From Shewanella baltica (GTDB taxonomy: Bacteria > Pseudomonadota > Gammaproteobacteria > Enterobacterales > Shewanellaceae), in NCBI RefSeq assembly GCF_900456975.1, contig NZ_UGYM01000002.1, forward strand, positions 1,612,001-1,676,000: a stretch of DNA of 64,000 nt. The letters are read 5' to 3'. Below, one piece after another: positions 63,491 through 64,000 of this stretch; position 1 is the first letter of the stretch, and every line of letters starts with the position of its first letter. Made by a program: the position numbers and the translations under genes. The notes beneath the pieces are model-generated. The model was not told where the DNA came from. It saw only the letters and a list, made by a program, of their open reading frames with translations, and made no database searches.

Positions 63491-64000
63491 ATGTCTGAAA
63501 ATATCGAATCCGAAAGTCCATTAAAACGTCAATTACGTACCATTATTTTTGGCACTGATACCCCCGCTGGCCGCTATTTTGATATCGCCTTAATGGTGTG
63601 CATTGTGCTGAGTGTCGGTTTGGTGTTCCTCGATACGGTGGAAATGTTCCATCGTGAATATGGGCAGATTATTCGCGTCTTGGAATGGGTCTTTACTGTC
63701 ATCTTTACCATTGAATATGGTCTACGTTTGTACTGTGCGACTCATCCTGTGTTATATGCCCGCAGTTTTTATGGCGTCGTCGATTTATTATCGGTATTGC
63801 CAAGTTATCTGGCGTTGCTGATCCCTGGCGCCAACTTTACCTTAGTCATCCGGATACTGAGGTTATTTAGGATTTTCCGCGTACTCAAATTACTGCGTTA
63901 TTTGAGTGAAGGAAATGTGCTGCTTAGGGCGATGATGCAGTCGAGCCGTAAGGTATTTTTGTTTTTCTTCTCGGTCAGTTTGATCGTTATGGTGCTCAGT
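63491..64000 (+). CDS. Voltage-gated ion channel, N-terminal part
   Basis: The frame opens at ATG 63491 and runs off the right window edge after 170 codons. It has four membrane segments, S1 (FDIALMVCIVLSVGLVFLD), S2 (IRVLEWVFTVIFTIEYGLRL), S3 (FYGVVDLLSVLPSYLALL) and S4. S4 has the voltage-sensor pattern of basic residues every third position (VIRILRLFRIFRVLKLLRYL). S5 starts at KVFLFFFSVSLIVMVLS. Bacterial relatives are potassium channels of the Kv type; the selectivity filter lies outside the window. Confidence 0.9.
   Translation, partial: MSENIESESPLKRQLRTIIFGTDTPAGRYFDIALMVCIVLSVGLVFLDTVEMFHREYGQIIRVLEWVFTVIFTIEYGLRLYCATHPVLYARSFYGVVDLLSVLPSYLALLIPGANFTLVIRILRLFRIFRVLKLLRYLSEGNVLLRAMMQSSRKVFLFFFSVSLIVMVLS

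Overview
The window comes from a Shewanella-type gammaproteobacterial chromosome. The backbone gene order (htpG, a YbbN/CnoX-type gene, adk, hemH, gsk, nadE on the left; trmY, a LysR/old-yellow-enzyme pair, yejM-yejL-yejK, a di-haem cytochrome c peroxidase, a PTPS-like gene, an M23 peptidase, yecM, an L,D-transpeptidase and a voltage-gated channel on the right) and the protein sequences fit that genus. The genus is inferred; no database was consulted.

Between the two backbone blocks lies a 38.45-kb integrated element. It is bounded by 51-bp direct repeats at 11922-11972 (the 3' end of an intact tRNA-Pro(GGG) gene) and 50372-50422. Its left part (12.1-27.3 kb) is the early half of a lambdoid phage: integrase, excisionase-like gene, a leftward operon of small genes, a two-gene HipA-like kinase module, an S24 repressor and Cro/YdaS-like regulator separated by three operators, a YdaT-like gene, lambda O-like and P-like replication genes with an iteron array inside the O-like gene, a second tyrosine recombinase, and a Q-like regulator. 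No lysis, terminase, head or tail gene is visible. A lambda-type cos-like site (GGGTCCT plus GGGCGGCGAC) remains at 40.67-40.71 kb. It has the orientation and map order expected of a lambdoid genome.

The place of the late genes is taken by an integron: a divergent SOS-box-controlled IntI integrase (27659-28618), an attI region, and 17-18 promoterless cassettes. Their attC core sites can be matched pair by pair. One cassette contains an IS91-family element. After a stretch of degenerate DNA and the cos-like site come two or three further cassettes, an SOS-box-controlled umuDC operon, and a second, diverged attI-like sequence with no integrase of its own. That second site carries one unusually large cassette (about 3.97 kb) encoding two dynamin-like GTPases that resemble the LeoBC/LeoA pair of the Eleos anti-phage system.

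My reading is that the element is a defective prophage or phage satellite that could excise and replicate. If the cos-like site works with a helper phage, it could also be packaged, carrying an SOS-responsive integron and probable defence genes. The sequence directly supports the boundaries, operators, iterons, attC pairing and motifs. Function, mobility and defence activity are inferences.
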